Source: Anaerolineaceae bacterium (GTDB taxonomy: Bacteria; Chloroflexota; Anaerolineae; Anaerolineales; Anaerolineaceae). Taken from it: 8,563 nt of DNA. The notes below the pieces were generated by a model, which was not told the origin of the DNA, did no database searches, and saw only the letters and a list, made by a program, of their open reading frames with translations. The stretch lies in NCBI GenBank assembly GCA_003448875.1, contig DLXG01000202.1, positions 1-8,563 on the forward strand, written 5' to 3'. Both the position numbers and the translations under genes were made by a program. Positions within the stretch are counted from its first letter, which is position 1. Every line of letters starts with the position of its first letter. Below, one piece after another: positions 1 to 6,919 of this stretch.

Positions 1-1919
1 TGATCCATGAGGAGATGGATGAATACTGGCACCTTCCCACCTTGAACCCTCGGCCCGGAACGAATATCGCCAACGTTTATCACTTGAAAAAGGGACGCGG
101 GGAAGAAGGCTTTGAGGAAGCCGACGTGATCATCGAAGGTGAATTTAACTACCCATTCGGCTCCTGCGCGGCGCTTGAACCACACGGCTCCATCGTCTGG
201 TTCAAAGAAGACCGCACTATTGAAATCTGGTCGTCCTCCATTTGCCCCTTCATCATCCGCGATGACATTGCCCACTCCTACGGCGTTCCGGTCTCCGATG
301 TGCGCGTTCACATTCCCGATATTGGCGGCTGCTTCGGCTATAAATCCGACATTACCGTTGAGCAAACGATTGCCTGGATTGCCAGTTTCGTGCCCGGACG
401 GCCGGTTAAATGGGTAGCCACCCGCAAAGAGGACATCACCAGCACCCTGCTGGCACACGGCATCCGCACCGTGATGAAGATTGGTGCAAAATGGGACGGC
501 AAACTGGTTGCTCTAAAAACAACTGTTTATCATTCGGGCGGTGCCTATTCGGACACAGCCGTCAATGTGACCATTGCCGCCACTCACAACTCCACCGGCC
601 CGTATGAATTTGAACACTGTGATCTCACCGGTTACACAGTCTATACCAACACCCCGCCGGTTGGTGCCTATCGCGGCTACGGCCACCCCGAATCTCAATT
701 TGCCACCGAACGGATGATGGACATGCTGGCGCGTAAGTTGAATATGGACCCGTTTGAATTGCGCGCTAAGAACTACCTGCGCGAAGGCAGCATCAATTCG
801 CTCGGCGAGCGGATGTGGAAATCAAACGGGGATATTCAAGCCTGTGCTGAACGCGTCCAGCAGATCGTCTTTGGTCAACCCAAACCCAAGAAAGAGGATG
901 ATCAATATTATTATGGGCGCGGCTTTGCTGCAGTGATGAAATCGCCAAAAGGCGCGCCGTTCTCCACCAAAGGCTGCTACATGAAAATGAACATTGACGG
1001 TAGTGTTTCGGTCAACATGGGCGGCGCTGAGGTTGGACAAGGCTTGCGGACGGTGGTGCGCCAGATTGCTGCCGAAGCCCTCAAGATCCCGCCCGAAAAA
1101 ATCCGCTGCTACAACGAGATTGACACACAATTCTCTCCATACGAATGGCAGACCATCGGTTCGATGTTTACCATGCAGGGCGGACGGGCGATTGTGCGCG
1201 CGGCCGAGAAACTGATTCAGGGATTGAAGAAAACTGCTGCACAGGTGCTGCGCACCGACGAGGACTATCTGGAATACGACGGCGAATACGTATATCTGCG
1301 CAGCGACCCTTCTATCCGCGTGCCGGTTACTCAGCTGGCCCGTGGTTACATCACCGATAACGGCATCACCATCGGTGATCTGGCCCAATCCGTAGCCGAT
1401 GCCCGTCTGCCGCGCTATTCCAACCCCGACCAGAACGGGCAGGGCAGTTTAGGCGTCACCTACACCTTCGGCGCACAGGCAGCCGAAATCCGCATCGAAA
1501 AGAAAACCGGCAAAATCTATGTGGATCATTTCGCATCGGTATTCGATGTCGGTCAGGTTGTCAATCCGCTGCAAATTCGCGGATCGGTATTGGGCGGCGT
1601 CACCATGGCGATTGGGGCTGCTCTTTATGAGGAAGTAAAATTCGACGAAGAAGGCCGCATCCTTAACCCCCACTACTTCCAGTATCACATTCCCACGTAC
1701 AAAGAAGCCCCCAAACAGACCATAGAGTTTATTGAAACCCCCGACCCAATCGGCGCGTTTGGTGCACGCGGTATCGGCGAACACTCTGTAATCGGGGCTC
1801 CGCCCGCCATCTTGAACGCAATTTATGACGCTATTGGGGTTGATTTCTACGAGATCCCGGTTACCCCCGAAAAGATCAAACAAGCCCTGGAAGCCCGAGG
1901 CGAGAAGGAGTATGCCTGA
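1..1919 (+). CDS. Molybdenum hydroxylase (xanthine dehydrogenase family), molybdopterin-binding large subunit, 5'-truncated
   Basis: The frame is open from base 3, ahead of the ATG at 15, so the gene starts upstream; 638 residues are visible and roughly 110-150 N-terminal residues (hammerhead domain) are probably missing. Family landmarks seen: an EPHGSI segment near the start; the cofactor-binding GGCFGYK (324-344); GAYRGYGHPES (663-695); GGAEVGQG (1020-1043); and GIGEHS followed by APPAILNAIYDA near the C-terminus, whose Glu (1779-1781) matches the catalytic base of the family. These subunits bind Mo-cytosine or Mo-molybdopterin dinucleotide and hydroxylate N-heterocycles or aldehydes with water-derived oxygen, usually in the cytoplasm. 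The AYRGYG motif differs from the AYxCSFR signature of form I CO dehydrogenase, so this is not CoxL. The substrate cannot be read from the sequence. The [2Fe-2S] subunit follows directly, with its ribosome binding site inside the last codons here. The family assignment is secure; the substrate is unknown. Confidence 0.95.
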   Translation, partial: IHEEMDEYWHLPTLNPRPGTNIANVYHLKKGRGEEGFEEADVIIEGEFNYPFGSCAALEPHGSIVWFKEDRTIEIWSSSICPFIIRDDIAHSYGVPVSDVRVHIPDIGGCFGYKSDITVEQTIAWIASFVPGRPVKWVATRKEDITSTLLAHGIRTVMKIGAKWDGKLVALKTTVYHSGGAYSDTAVNVTIAATHNSTGPYEFEHCDLTGYTVYTNTPPVGAYRGYGHPESQFATERMMDMLARKLNMDPFELRAKNYLREGSINSLGERMWKSNGDIQACAERVQQIVFGQPKPKKEDDQYYYGRGFAAVMKSPKGAPFSTKGCYMKMNIDGSVSVNMGGAEVGQGLRTVVRQIAAEALKIPPEKIRCYNEIDTQFSPYEWQTIGSMFTMQGGRAIVRAAEKLIQGLKKTAAQVLRTDEDYLEYDGEYVYLRSDPSIRVPVTQLARGYITDNGITIGDLAQSVADARLPRYSNPDQNGQGSLGVTYTFGAQAAEIRIEKKTGKIYVDHFASVFDVGQVVNPLQIRGSVLGGVTMAIGAALYEEVKFDEEGRILNPHYFQYHIPTYKEAPKQTIEFIETPDPIGAFGARGIGEHSVIGAPPAILNAIYDAIGVDFYEIPVTPEKIKQALEARGEKEYA

Positions 1920-1920
1920 T

Positions 1921-2409
1921 ATGAACGAAAAAATTTCCTTTACCATCAATGGTGAATTTTGCACGGTCGAAATCGATGACGAAATGATGGTCATTGATGT
2001 GATTCGCGACGTACTCGACCTGACCGGCACAAAACGCGGCTGTGATAACGGCACCTGCGGCACCTGCGTGATCGTGATGAACGGTAAAGCCGTCAAATCC
2101 TGTAACACGCCGGCAACCAAAATGCAAGGCGCGGACATCCTGACCATCGAAGGGTTAGCGGAAGGCATGGAACTCCACCCTATCCAGAAGGCAATCGCCG
2201 AATCAGGCGCAGTGCAGTGTGGCTTCTGCATCCCCGGTATTGTGATGGAACTCCACGCCCTGCTGGAGAGTAAACCCGATGCCAGCGAAACCGAATTGAA
2301 CAATGCCCTCAACAAACATCTGTGCCGCTGCACCGGTTACGAACCGATCCGTGATGGTGCGTTGATTGCCCAGCAACTGATCCGCCAGCGCATAACCGAA
2401 AAAGCCTGA
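1921..2409 (+). CDS. Molybdenum hydroxylase [2Fe-2S] small subunit
   Basis: A 162-residue protein of typical length for the CoxS/XdhC-like iron-sulfur subunit. It carries electrons from the Mo site to the FAD subunit. The N-terminal plant-ferredoxin-like domain has cluster ligands C41, C46, C49 and C61 (motif GCDNGTCGTC, then SC). The C-terminal helical domain has C100 and C103 (QCGFC) and C135 and C137 (HLCRCTGYEPI). All eight Cys ligands are present, so both clusters should form. I chose the ATG at 1921 because AAGGAG (1905-1910) lies 10 bases upstream; the in-frame ATG at 1912 is only one base from it, and the longer reading back to 1825 would overlap the large-subunit gene extensively. 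The gene starts 1 base after the large-subunit stop, so the two are almost certainly cotranscribed and translationally coupled. No FAD-binding subunit follows; one may lie upstream. Confidence 0.96.
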   Translation: MNEKISFTINGEFCTVEIDDEMMVIDVIRDVLDLTGTKRGCDNGTCGTCVIVMNGKAVKSCNTPATKMQGADILTIEGLAEGMELHPIQKAIAESGAVQCGFCIPGIVMELHALLESKPDASETELNNALNKHLCRCTGYEPIRDGALIAQQLIRQRITEKA

Positions 2410-2417
2410 CCATCAAA

Positions 2418-2446
2418 ATCCTGCCCGTAGAGCCTGCGGGCAGGAT
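2418..2446 (+). terminator. Strong intergenic hairpin (partial terminator, attenuator or processing site)
   Basis: A perfect 10-bp inverted repeat, ATCCTGCCCG (2418-2427) and CGGGCAGGAT (2437-2446), begins 9 bases after the small-subunit stop. Pairing can continue inward (T-G, A-T, G-C) to a triloop at 2431-2433. The tract that follows, AATTTAAGATATC, is not a clear U-run, so a full intrinsic terminator is doubtful. It could protect the 3' end of the upstream message, act as a partial terminator, or be a processing site between two differently expressed parts of the operon. The inverted repeat is certain; the role is inferred. Confidence 0.55.
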
Positions 2447-2476
2447 AATTTAAGATATCTTACTCTGGAGGGAACA

Positions 2477-3682
2477 ATGACACTGGATTATTTGATCAAG
2501 AACGCCAAAACCCGCTTTTCAGGAACAAACCTGCTGCAAATCGGCATCAAAGACGGCAAGATTGCCGCCATTGCTCCAAAGGTTGAGGGGGAAGCCAAAC
2601 AGGTCATAGACGCCGATGGACATCTGGTTACCGAGTCATTTGTAAACGGCCATCTGCATCTGTGCAAGGTATATACCCTTGCCATGATGGATGACGAAGC
2701 CTTAGGCGCCTATACCGGCGAATCGATGGGCGGGGCAATGACGGCGATTGAACTGGCCGCGCGTGTCAAAGAAAAATACGACGAGTCGTGGATAATCGAG
2801 AACGTCCGAAAAGCGGTTAAGCTGGCAATCCGCTTTGGCAACACGCACATTCGCGCCTTTGCCGACACCGACACCAAAGCCCGCCTTGAAGGTGTCAAAG
2901 CCCTTATTCGCGCCCGTGAAGAATTCAAAGGCAAAGTAGATATTCAGGTGGTTGCCTTTCCGCAAGATGGCGTTGTGCGCGATCCCGGCGCAGAGGATTA
3001 CGTAGAAGAAGCCCTCAAACTCGGCGCCGATGTGGTGGGCGGTATTCCATGGATCGAATACACGGATGCCGACGCACAGGAACACATTGACCGCATGTTC
3101 GCCCTCGCCAAAAAGTACAACAAGCCGGTCTCTATGCTGATTGACGACGCCGGCGACCCCACCCTGCGCACCCTCGAAATGCTGGCAGTCAAGACCATCA
3201 AAGAAGGCTGGGAAGGACGGGTGACCGCTCAACATGCCCGCGCCATGGCCCTTTACCCCGAACCGTATTACCGCAAGATCGAATATCTGCTCAAGCGCGC
3301 TCAGATTGGGGTGGTTTCCGATCCGCAAACCGGGCCATTGTATGCCCGCGTCAAATCGCTCTACAAAGCCGGGGTGCGAATTGCGCTCGGTCAGGATGAC
3401 ATTGCCGACGCTTACTATCCCTTTGGGCGCAACAACATGCTGGAAGTAGCCTTCCTCGCTGCTCATCTTATGTGGATGACCAGTCGGGAGGAACTGGAAA
3501 TTCTTTACGACCTGATCACCACCAACGCCGCCCTGGCTTTGAATATCCCCAATTACGGCCTGAAAGAAGGCTGCACCGCCGACTTGGTTATCTTGAATGC
3601 CGGCTCGGTTTGGGAAGCCATCTGGAATCACGAGGCTCCGCTGCACGTCTTTAAAGATGGTGTAGAAATCACCGAAAAGTAG
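2477..3682 (+). CDS. Cytosine-deaminase-like amidohydrolase with altered active-site residues
   Basis: A 401-residue member of the amidohydrolase superfamily, closest in my reading to cytosine deaminase (CodA/COG0402). From the N-terminus: a small beta domain with IKDGKIAAI (24-32); the beta-1 metal motif GHLH (H59, H61); FPQDG (161-165), matching the CodA substrate-binding FPQEG; GADVVGGIPW (183-192); VTAQHARAM with H253, matching CodA H246; GQDDIADAYYPFG (305-317) with D307, matching the metal ligand D313; then the closing beta domain. Where CodA has HCDE (H214 metal ligand, E217 proton shuttle), this protein reads MLIDDAGDP (220-228), so the His is lost and the Glu seems to be Asp. Cytosine deamination therefore should not be assumed. 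The start is well supported: GGAGG at 2467-2471, 5 bases before the ATG. The position after a Mo-hydroxylase pair suggests a shared pathway on an N-heterocycle (purine, pyrimidine or similar). A bidirectional terminator follows. Confidence 0.88.
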   Translation: MTLDYLIKNAKTRFSGTNLLQIGIKDGKIAAIAPKVEGEAKQVIDADGHLVTESFVNGHLHLCKVYTLAMMDDEALGAYTGESMGGAMTAIELAARVKEKYDESWIIENVRKAVKLAIRFGNTHIRAFADTDTKARLEGVKALIRAREEFKGKVDIQVVAFPQDGVVRDPGAEDYVEEALKLGADVVGGIPWIEYTDADAQEHIDRMFALAKKYNKPVSMLIDDAGDPTLRTLEMLAVKTIKEGWEGRVTAQHARAMALYPEPYYRKIEYLLKRAQIGVVSDPQTGPLYARVKSLYKAGVRIALGQDDIADAYYPFGRNNMLEVAFLAAHLMWMTSREELEILYDLITTNAALALNIPNYGLKEGCTADLVILNAGSVWEAIWNHEAPLHVFKDGVEITEK

Positions 3683-3703
3683 ATCGAATCCCCCTCGGAA
3701 GCA

Positions 3704-3737
3704 AAAATCGGCGAAGGGTTCACCCTCCGCCGATTTT
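3704..3737. terminator. Bidirectional intrinsic terminator between convergent genes
   Basis: The arms are AAAATCGGCGAAGGG (3704-3718) and CCCTCCGCCGATTTT (3723-3737). They pair over 15 positions with one A-C mismatch around a TTCA loop. On the plus strand the stem ends in TTTTCCTTTT, and on the minus strand in a T-run (complement of 3703-3707), so it can end both the amidohydrolase operon and the chemoreceptor message. It fills most of the 72-base gap between the two stop codons. Confidence 0.88.
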
Positions 3738-3754
3738 CCTTTTACCGTATCTAC

Positions 3755-6106
3755 CTAGGATACTTTGAATTGCCCCACCAGTCCGCGCAGCGAAGCCGCC
3801 ATTTGGGAAAGCGAAACCGCCGCCGAAGTTACATCCTGCACCTGCTGGCTCATTTCGCGTGCTGCTGCGCTGATTTCTTCAATAGACGCGTTCGTTTCTT
3901 CGTTGATGCTGGCAATCATCTCCATGGCTTCGGATACTTCGGTCGAACTGGCTGACATTTCCTCTGTGGAAGCAATGTTTTCTTCAACCACCGAGGAAAC
4001 CGAGTCCATTACATCAATCAATTCGTTCGAGAAGCCGGAAATCTGCTTGACGGCTGAGGCAATCCCTTCCGCCTGCTGGCGTACCTGCTGGATCACGTCC
4101 AGAATCCTCATCAACGCTTCGCTGGATTGATGAGTCTGGGCCACACCGTTTTCGACTTCCTTGGCACTCAGGCTCATTGCCTCCACGGCTTCATTGACGG
4201 TCTTTTGAATTTCGGTGACAAGGTCACCAATCTGGCGGGTTGCCTGCGCTGAACGTTCGGCCAGTTTACGCACCTCGTCCGCCACCACCGCAAACCCTTT
4301 GCCATGTTCACCGGCGCGGGCCGCTTCAATGGCGGCGTTGAGGGCCAGCAAATTGGTCTGATTGGCAATATCTTCTATCGTTTCCAGAATCACGCTGATC
4401 TGTTGAGAACGGCCGCCCATCTCTTTAACCCGCTCCATCGAGAGGTCAACCTTTTCCTTGATCAACCGCATTCCGTTGATCATCTGATTGAGGGTTTCGG
4501 CACTGCTCTGAGCCACCTGGGCAGCACTGATGGCATTTTGGGCGCCTTCCGTAGCCGTTTCAGCCACACTTTGCATCTTCTCCCCCATCTGGTTGGATAC
4601 CTGAGAGGCAGCAGTTACTGCTCTGGCCTGTTCCTGTGCGCCTTTGGCTACCCCATCAATCGCGTTTGCCATCTGATGCACCGAACTCACCGTGCGCTGC
4701 ACCGACTCGGCCTGCTGCGAAGACCCCATGGCAATTTGCTGCATGGTTTGAGCAATCTGCTCCGAAGCCAGCCGTACCTGCTCGGCAAAGTTGGCTAATT
4801 CGGCCGAGGCTTTGTCCAGTTCATCCGAACTCTGCGAAAGGCGGAATACGGTGGATTTCAGGCTGGAGATCATGGTTGCAAAAGCCTGTCCAAGACCGTC
4901 CCGCTCCGAGCGCGGTTTGACCGAGAGACTCAAATCCCCGGCTGCCAGTCGGTTGGCAACCTCAATCATCTCGGTAAAGTAACCGATCAAACGTTGAAAT
5001 GCGCGTCCGACCGTCCCTAATTCATCCTTGCGGTGATAAATGGCTTCCAGCTGCTTTTGCTGATCTTCACTAAAGGATAAATCTCCATCTGCCAGTTGAT
5101 CGGCGGCCTTTTCAATAACCCCTAGCGGCCGGGTGATGGTGTTGGCGATGAATAAGGCTACCCCAAGGCTGATTGCCAGCAGAATCAGCGTAGCAATTAC
5201 CGCCGTGATTAATGTCTGGCGCACCTGTTGGGTAACGCCTGCGGTGCTCATAAACACCGTGATGGTCGCCTTATCACCCGCGCTGGTTTTTACCGGATAG
5301 ATCACCCGCAGGGCGTTCGAGATTTCATCCACAACCACTTCACCGCTGTTCAAGGCCTGTTCAAGGCTTTTTTCCCATTCCGCATTCAATAAATCATTTT
5401 GCGAGAAACCTTCACGGCCACTGAAAACCGCTGCCCGATCGGCCACCTTCACCGCTACCGCATTCACATCCTTCACGGATACCGTTTTGTCCACCAGGGT
5501 TTGCAGATTCATGGTGCGGGTAACTTCATCCAGATAGGTTGCTTCCACCCCTACCTGGACAATGCGCGGGCTGTCCACCCCCGAAACCCCGACATACTTA
5601 TAGAGTTTCGAGTCCAGTTCTCGCACCTGAGCCGATTGAACAACCTCACCATTTGTCTGTTGCAGTAACTGATAGAAAACATAGGCCTGCGGTTGCTCGT
5701 TCGGATCGGGACTGAAAGCAAATGGCACATCAATATTGGAATAAACCACCGTTCCGGTATCATCCGTGATCCAAAATTCCTTCAGATCGGTCGTGTCCAC
5801 AATTGCCCGCAGCATTTCCTCGATTTGTGATTCGCTCATTCCGGCTTTGAGGGCAGTATCTATTAAATGAGCAGAGATGCGAGCCTGCGTAACCATTTGC
5901 TGGCCTACAATGCGGTCCACCTCTCCCGGAATCCGGTTGGCAAAATCAACCGAGTGAGCGAACATCTCTGCCAGTGCAACCGCATTGGAACGCGTCTGTT
6001 CCAGCAAAGATTGCCGCGCCTGCCTTACCATCCACGCCGTATTGACCCCCATGACAAACACGAGAATTAAAGTGATGATCAAGATCAAACGGTCTCTGAA
6101 TTTCAT
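3755..6106 (-). CDS. Methyl-accepting chemotaxis protein with large extracytoplasmic sensor and tandem HAMP units
   Basis: A 783-residue transmembrane chemoreceptor. Layout: short basic N-terminus; membrane segment 1 (about 7-27); sensor region of about 270 residues (28-298) outside the membrane, whose length and text such as [14 protein letters not shown] suggest a double-Cache fold; membrane segment 2 (about 299-321); HAMP (about 322-375, with NTITRPL and DELG); a second HAMP-like unit (about 376-420, with AAGDLSL and DGLG); then a long coiled-coil signalling domain with the canonical tip [20 protein letters not shown] (579-598) that binds CheA and CheW. The C-terminus is FKVS, with no CheR-tethering pentapeptide visible. 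I chose the start at 6106 because AGAGGA lies about 6 bases upstream on the minus strand; the in-frame start at 6160 adds 18 residues with no clear ribosome binding site and would spoil the N-terminal membrane anchor. No che genes are adjacent, so it should work with an array encoded elsewhere. The ligand is unknown. Confidence 0.96.
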   Translation of the reverse strand: MKFRDRLILIITLILVFVMGVNTAWMVRQARQSLLEQTRSNAVALAEMFAHSVDFANRIPGEVDRIVGQQMVTQARISAHLIDTALKAGMSESQIEEMLRAIVDTTDLKEFWITDDTGTVVYSNIDVPFAFSPDPNEQPQAYVFYQLLQQTNGEVVQSAQVRELDSKLYKYVGVSGVDSPRIVQVGVEATYLDEVTRTMNLQTLVDKTVSVKDVNAVAVKVADRAAVFSGREGFSQNDLLNAEWEKSLEQALNSGEVVVDEISNALRVIYPVKTSAGDKATITVFMSTAGVTQQVRQTLITAVIATLILLAISLGVALFIANTITRPLGVIEKAADQLADGDLSFSEDQQKQLEAIYHRKDELGTVGRAFQRLIGYFTEMIEVANRLAAGDLSLSVKPRSERDGLGQAFATMISSLKSTVFRLSQSSDELDKASAELANFAEQVRLASEQIAQTMQQIAMGSSQQAESVQRTVSSVHQMANAIDGVAKGAQEQARAVTAASQVSNQMGEKMQSVAETATEGAQNAISAAQVAQSSAETLNQMINGMRLIKEKVDLSMERVKEMGGRSQQISVILETIEDIANQTNLLALNAAIEAARAGEHGKGFAVVADEVRKLAERSAQATRQIGDLVTEIQKTVNEAVEAMSLSAKEVENGVAQTHQSSEALMRILDVIQQVRQQAEGIASAVKQISGFSNELIDVMDSVSSVVEENIASTEEMSASSTEVSEAMEMIASINEETNASIEEISAAAREMSQQVQDVTSAAVSLSQMAASLRGLVGQFKVS

Positions 6107-6150
6107 GCTTCCTCTCTGTGAGAAAAGTGGAATTAATGTTGGACAACCGC

Positions 6151-6156
6151 ACAATA
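6151..6156 (-). promoter_or_regulatory. Candidate extended -10 promoter element for the chemoreceptor gene
   Basis: Read on the minus strand, this is TATTGT preceded by TGA, which fits an extended -10 (TGn plus four of six TATAAT positions). It lies about 45 bases upstream of the chosen start. No good -35 box was found at 16-18 bases, and no flagellar sigma-28 type sequence was seen. Weak, based on consensus only. Confidence 0.3.
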
Positions 6157-6221
6157 TCATGCAACGATTCGGGAGTTTTGACCATAAGGATTGAATAAAA
6201 GAAAGATAAAAACCATGTTAA

Positions 6222-6251
6222 TTAATTCCTCAGAGAAAATCGTGGTATAGT
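6222..6251 (+). promoter_or_regulatory. Candidate sigma-70 type promoter for the OsmC-like selenoprotein gene
   Basis: TATAGT at 6246-6251 matches five of six -10 positions and is preceded by TGG (6243-6245), an extended -10. A poor -35 candidate, TTAATT (6222-6227), lies 18 bases upstream in an AT-rich stretch. Transcription would begin near 6258, leaving a leader of about 28 bases that contains the ribosome binding site GGAGG (6277-6281). Confidence 0.5.
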
Positions 6252-6285
6252 CTGATTAAACAATAGTCACCGTTGGGGAGGTCGT

Positions 6286-6786
6286 ATGGAAACTCGCAAA
6301 GATCACCTGCGTGAGATTGTCGTAGAAGCCACTGCCAGTTCAATTGAAAATTGGCGCAAGCAGGTCATTGCCGGCCAGCCGGAGACCGGCCGCATGTTTG
6401 CCTTTGTCAGTGATGAGGGCAACTATATCCCCGGCGGGGAAGGCACTGCCCCCACACCGCTGACCTACTTTGTCTCCGGCATGGCCCTCTGACTGATCTC
6501 CCATGTGACGCAGGTTGCGTCCAAAAAGAAGCTAAACCTTCAAAAAGAAATTGTGAAGGTGACGGCTCATTTTCGAGAAACGGGTTCGGTACTGCGCGGC
6601 GATGCAGAGGCATTCTGTGATGGTTTTGAGGTGGAAATCCAAATCGAATCCGAAGAACCGCTCCAGGCGATACAAGAGTTGGTTCGCCTCGCCCGCCGAA
6701 TGTGTTTTACCGAAGTTGCCCTGACCGGTCACACGCCGGTAACTGTCAGCGCCACTCTAAACGGCGAACTCATCGATCCGGATTAA
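6286..6786 (+). CDS. Selenocysteine-containing OsmC/Ohr-family protein (in-frame UGA read through)
   Basis: Standard translation stops at a UGA (6490-6492) after 68 residues, but the same frame continues without another stop to TAA at 6784-6786. Together this is 166 residues, a normal size for the OsmC/Ohr peroxidase family. Text on both sides of the UGA is family-like: GGEGTAPTPLTYFVSGMAL before it and LISHVTQVASKKKLN after it form the loop and central helix that in homologues carry the reactive Cys. The UGA is residue 69, exactly the peroxidatic Cys position. C140, in ARRMCFTEVAL, matches the second (resolving) Cys of the family, giving a likely Sec-Cys pair. A SECIS-like hairpin follows the UGA. 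Proteins of this family reduce organic hydroperoxides with thiols in the cytoplasm; the exact substrate here is inferred. The start ATG at 6286 has GGAGG (6277-6281) four bases upstream. Sec-containing OsmC-like proteins have been reported from other bacteria, to my recollection. A nonsense mutation or sequencing error is the alternative. Confidence 0.85.
6490..6492 (+). other. UGA codon proposed to encode selenocysteine (residue 69)
   Basis: The TGA is in frame between two coherent halves of one OsmC-like fold and replaces the Cys expected after GMAL. The next potential start (GTG at 6505) has no ribosome binding site and lies in the middle of the central helix, so an independent downstream gene is unlikely. 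Confidence 0.83.
6504..6523 (+). promoter_or_regulatory. Bacterial SECIS-like hairpin
   Basis: GACGCA (6507-6512) pairs perfectly with TGCGTC (6516-6521) around the loop GGT (6513-6515). The stem can extend through G6505-C6522 and T6504-A6523 with T6506 bulged. The loop starts 20 nt after the UGA. The core GCAGGT-TGC closely resembles the E. coli fdhF SECIS apex (GCAGGTCTGC), where the loop G and U and a bulged U contact SelB. Stem length, loop G and spacing agree with the general bacterial SECIS model as I know it. The element lies inside the coding sequence, as expected in bacteria. The bulge is lower in the stem than in fdhF. Confidence 0.75.
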
Positions 6787-6832
6787 CTTTCCCTTTATTG
6801 TTTTTTCTTTTAATGGCCAACCGCGAGAGTTA

Positions 6833-6861
6833 TTGCAAGACGGTTTATGCCACAATAAAAG
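6833..6861 (+). promoter_or_regulatory. Weak candidate promoter for the acyl-CoA synthetase gene
   Basis: TTGCAA (6833-6838) matches four of six -35 positions, and TAAAAG (6856-6861) lies 17 bases downstream as a poor -10. An alternative extended -10 is CACAAT (6851-6856) preceded by TGC. The gap of 133 bases after the OsmC-like gene also holds a pyrimidine-rich tract (6787-6812) without a clear hairpin, so it is open whether the two genes are cotranscribed. Confidence 0.2.
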
Positions 6862-6919
6862 ATAACCACAGGCTCTACGCCCTGAACTCAAAGACTGGCA
6901 GGCTTCACGAGGAAAAAAC

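Noticed and set aside
1..1919. Carbon monoxide dehydrogenase large subunit (CoxL)
   Set aside because: The form I signature AYxCSFR is absent; the corresponding segment reads AYRGYGH, as in general xanthine-dehydrogenase-like hydroxylases.
1449..2333. 294-codon minus-strand ORF
   Set aside because: It lies antisense to the two molybdenum hydroxylase subunit genes, which have clear family motifs; its translation shows no recognisable domain.
2702..3646. 314-codon minus-strand ORF
   Set aside because: Antisense shadow of the amidohydrolase gene, with no recognisable domain and no ribosome binding site noted.
6107..6160. Upstream start of the chemoreceptor at 6160
   Set aside because: It adds 18 residues before the basic N-terminus and membrane anchor, while the start at 6106 has a good ribosome binding site.
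6505..6786. A separate small gene starting at GTG 6505
   Set aside because: It has no ribosome binding site, starts in the middle of the OsmC central helix, and is in the same frame as the preceding ORF; one gene with a recoded UGA explains both parts better.
6286..6786. OsmC-like pseudogene with a nonsense mutation
   Set aside because: The only lesion is a UGA exactly at the catalytic Cys codon, followed by a SECIS-like hairpin, and the rest of the frame is intact. It cannot be fully excluded without genome data.
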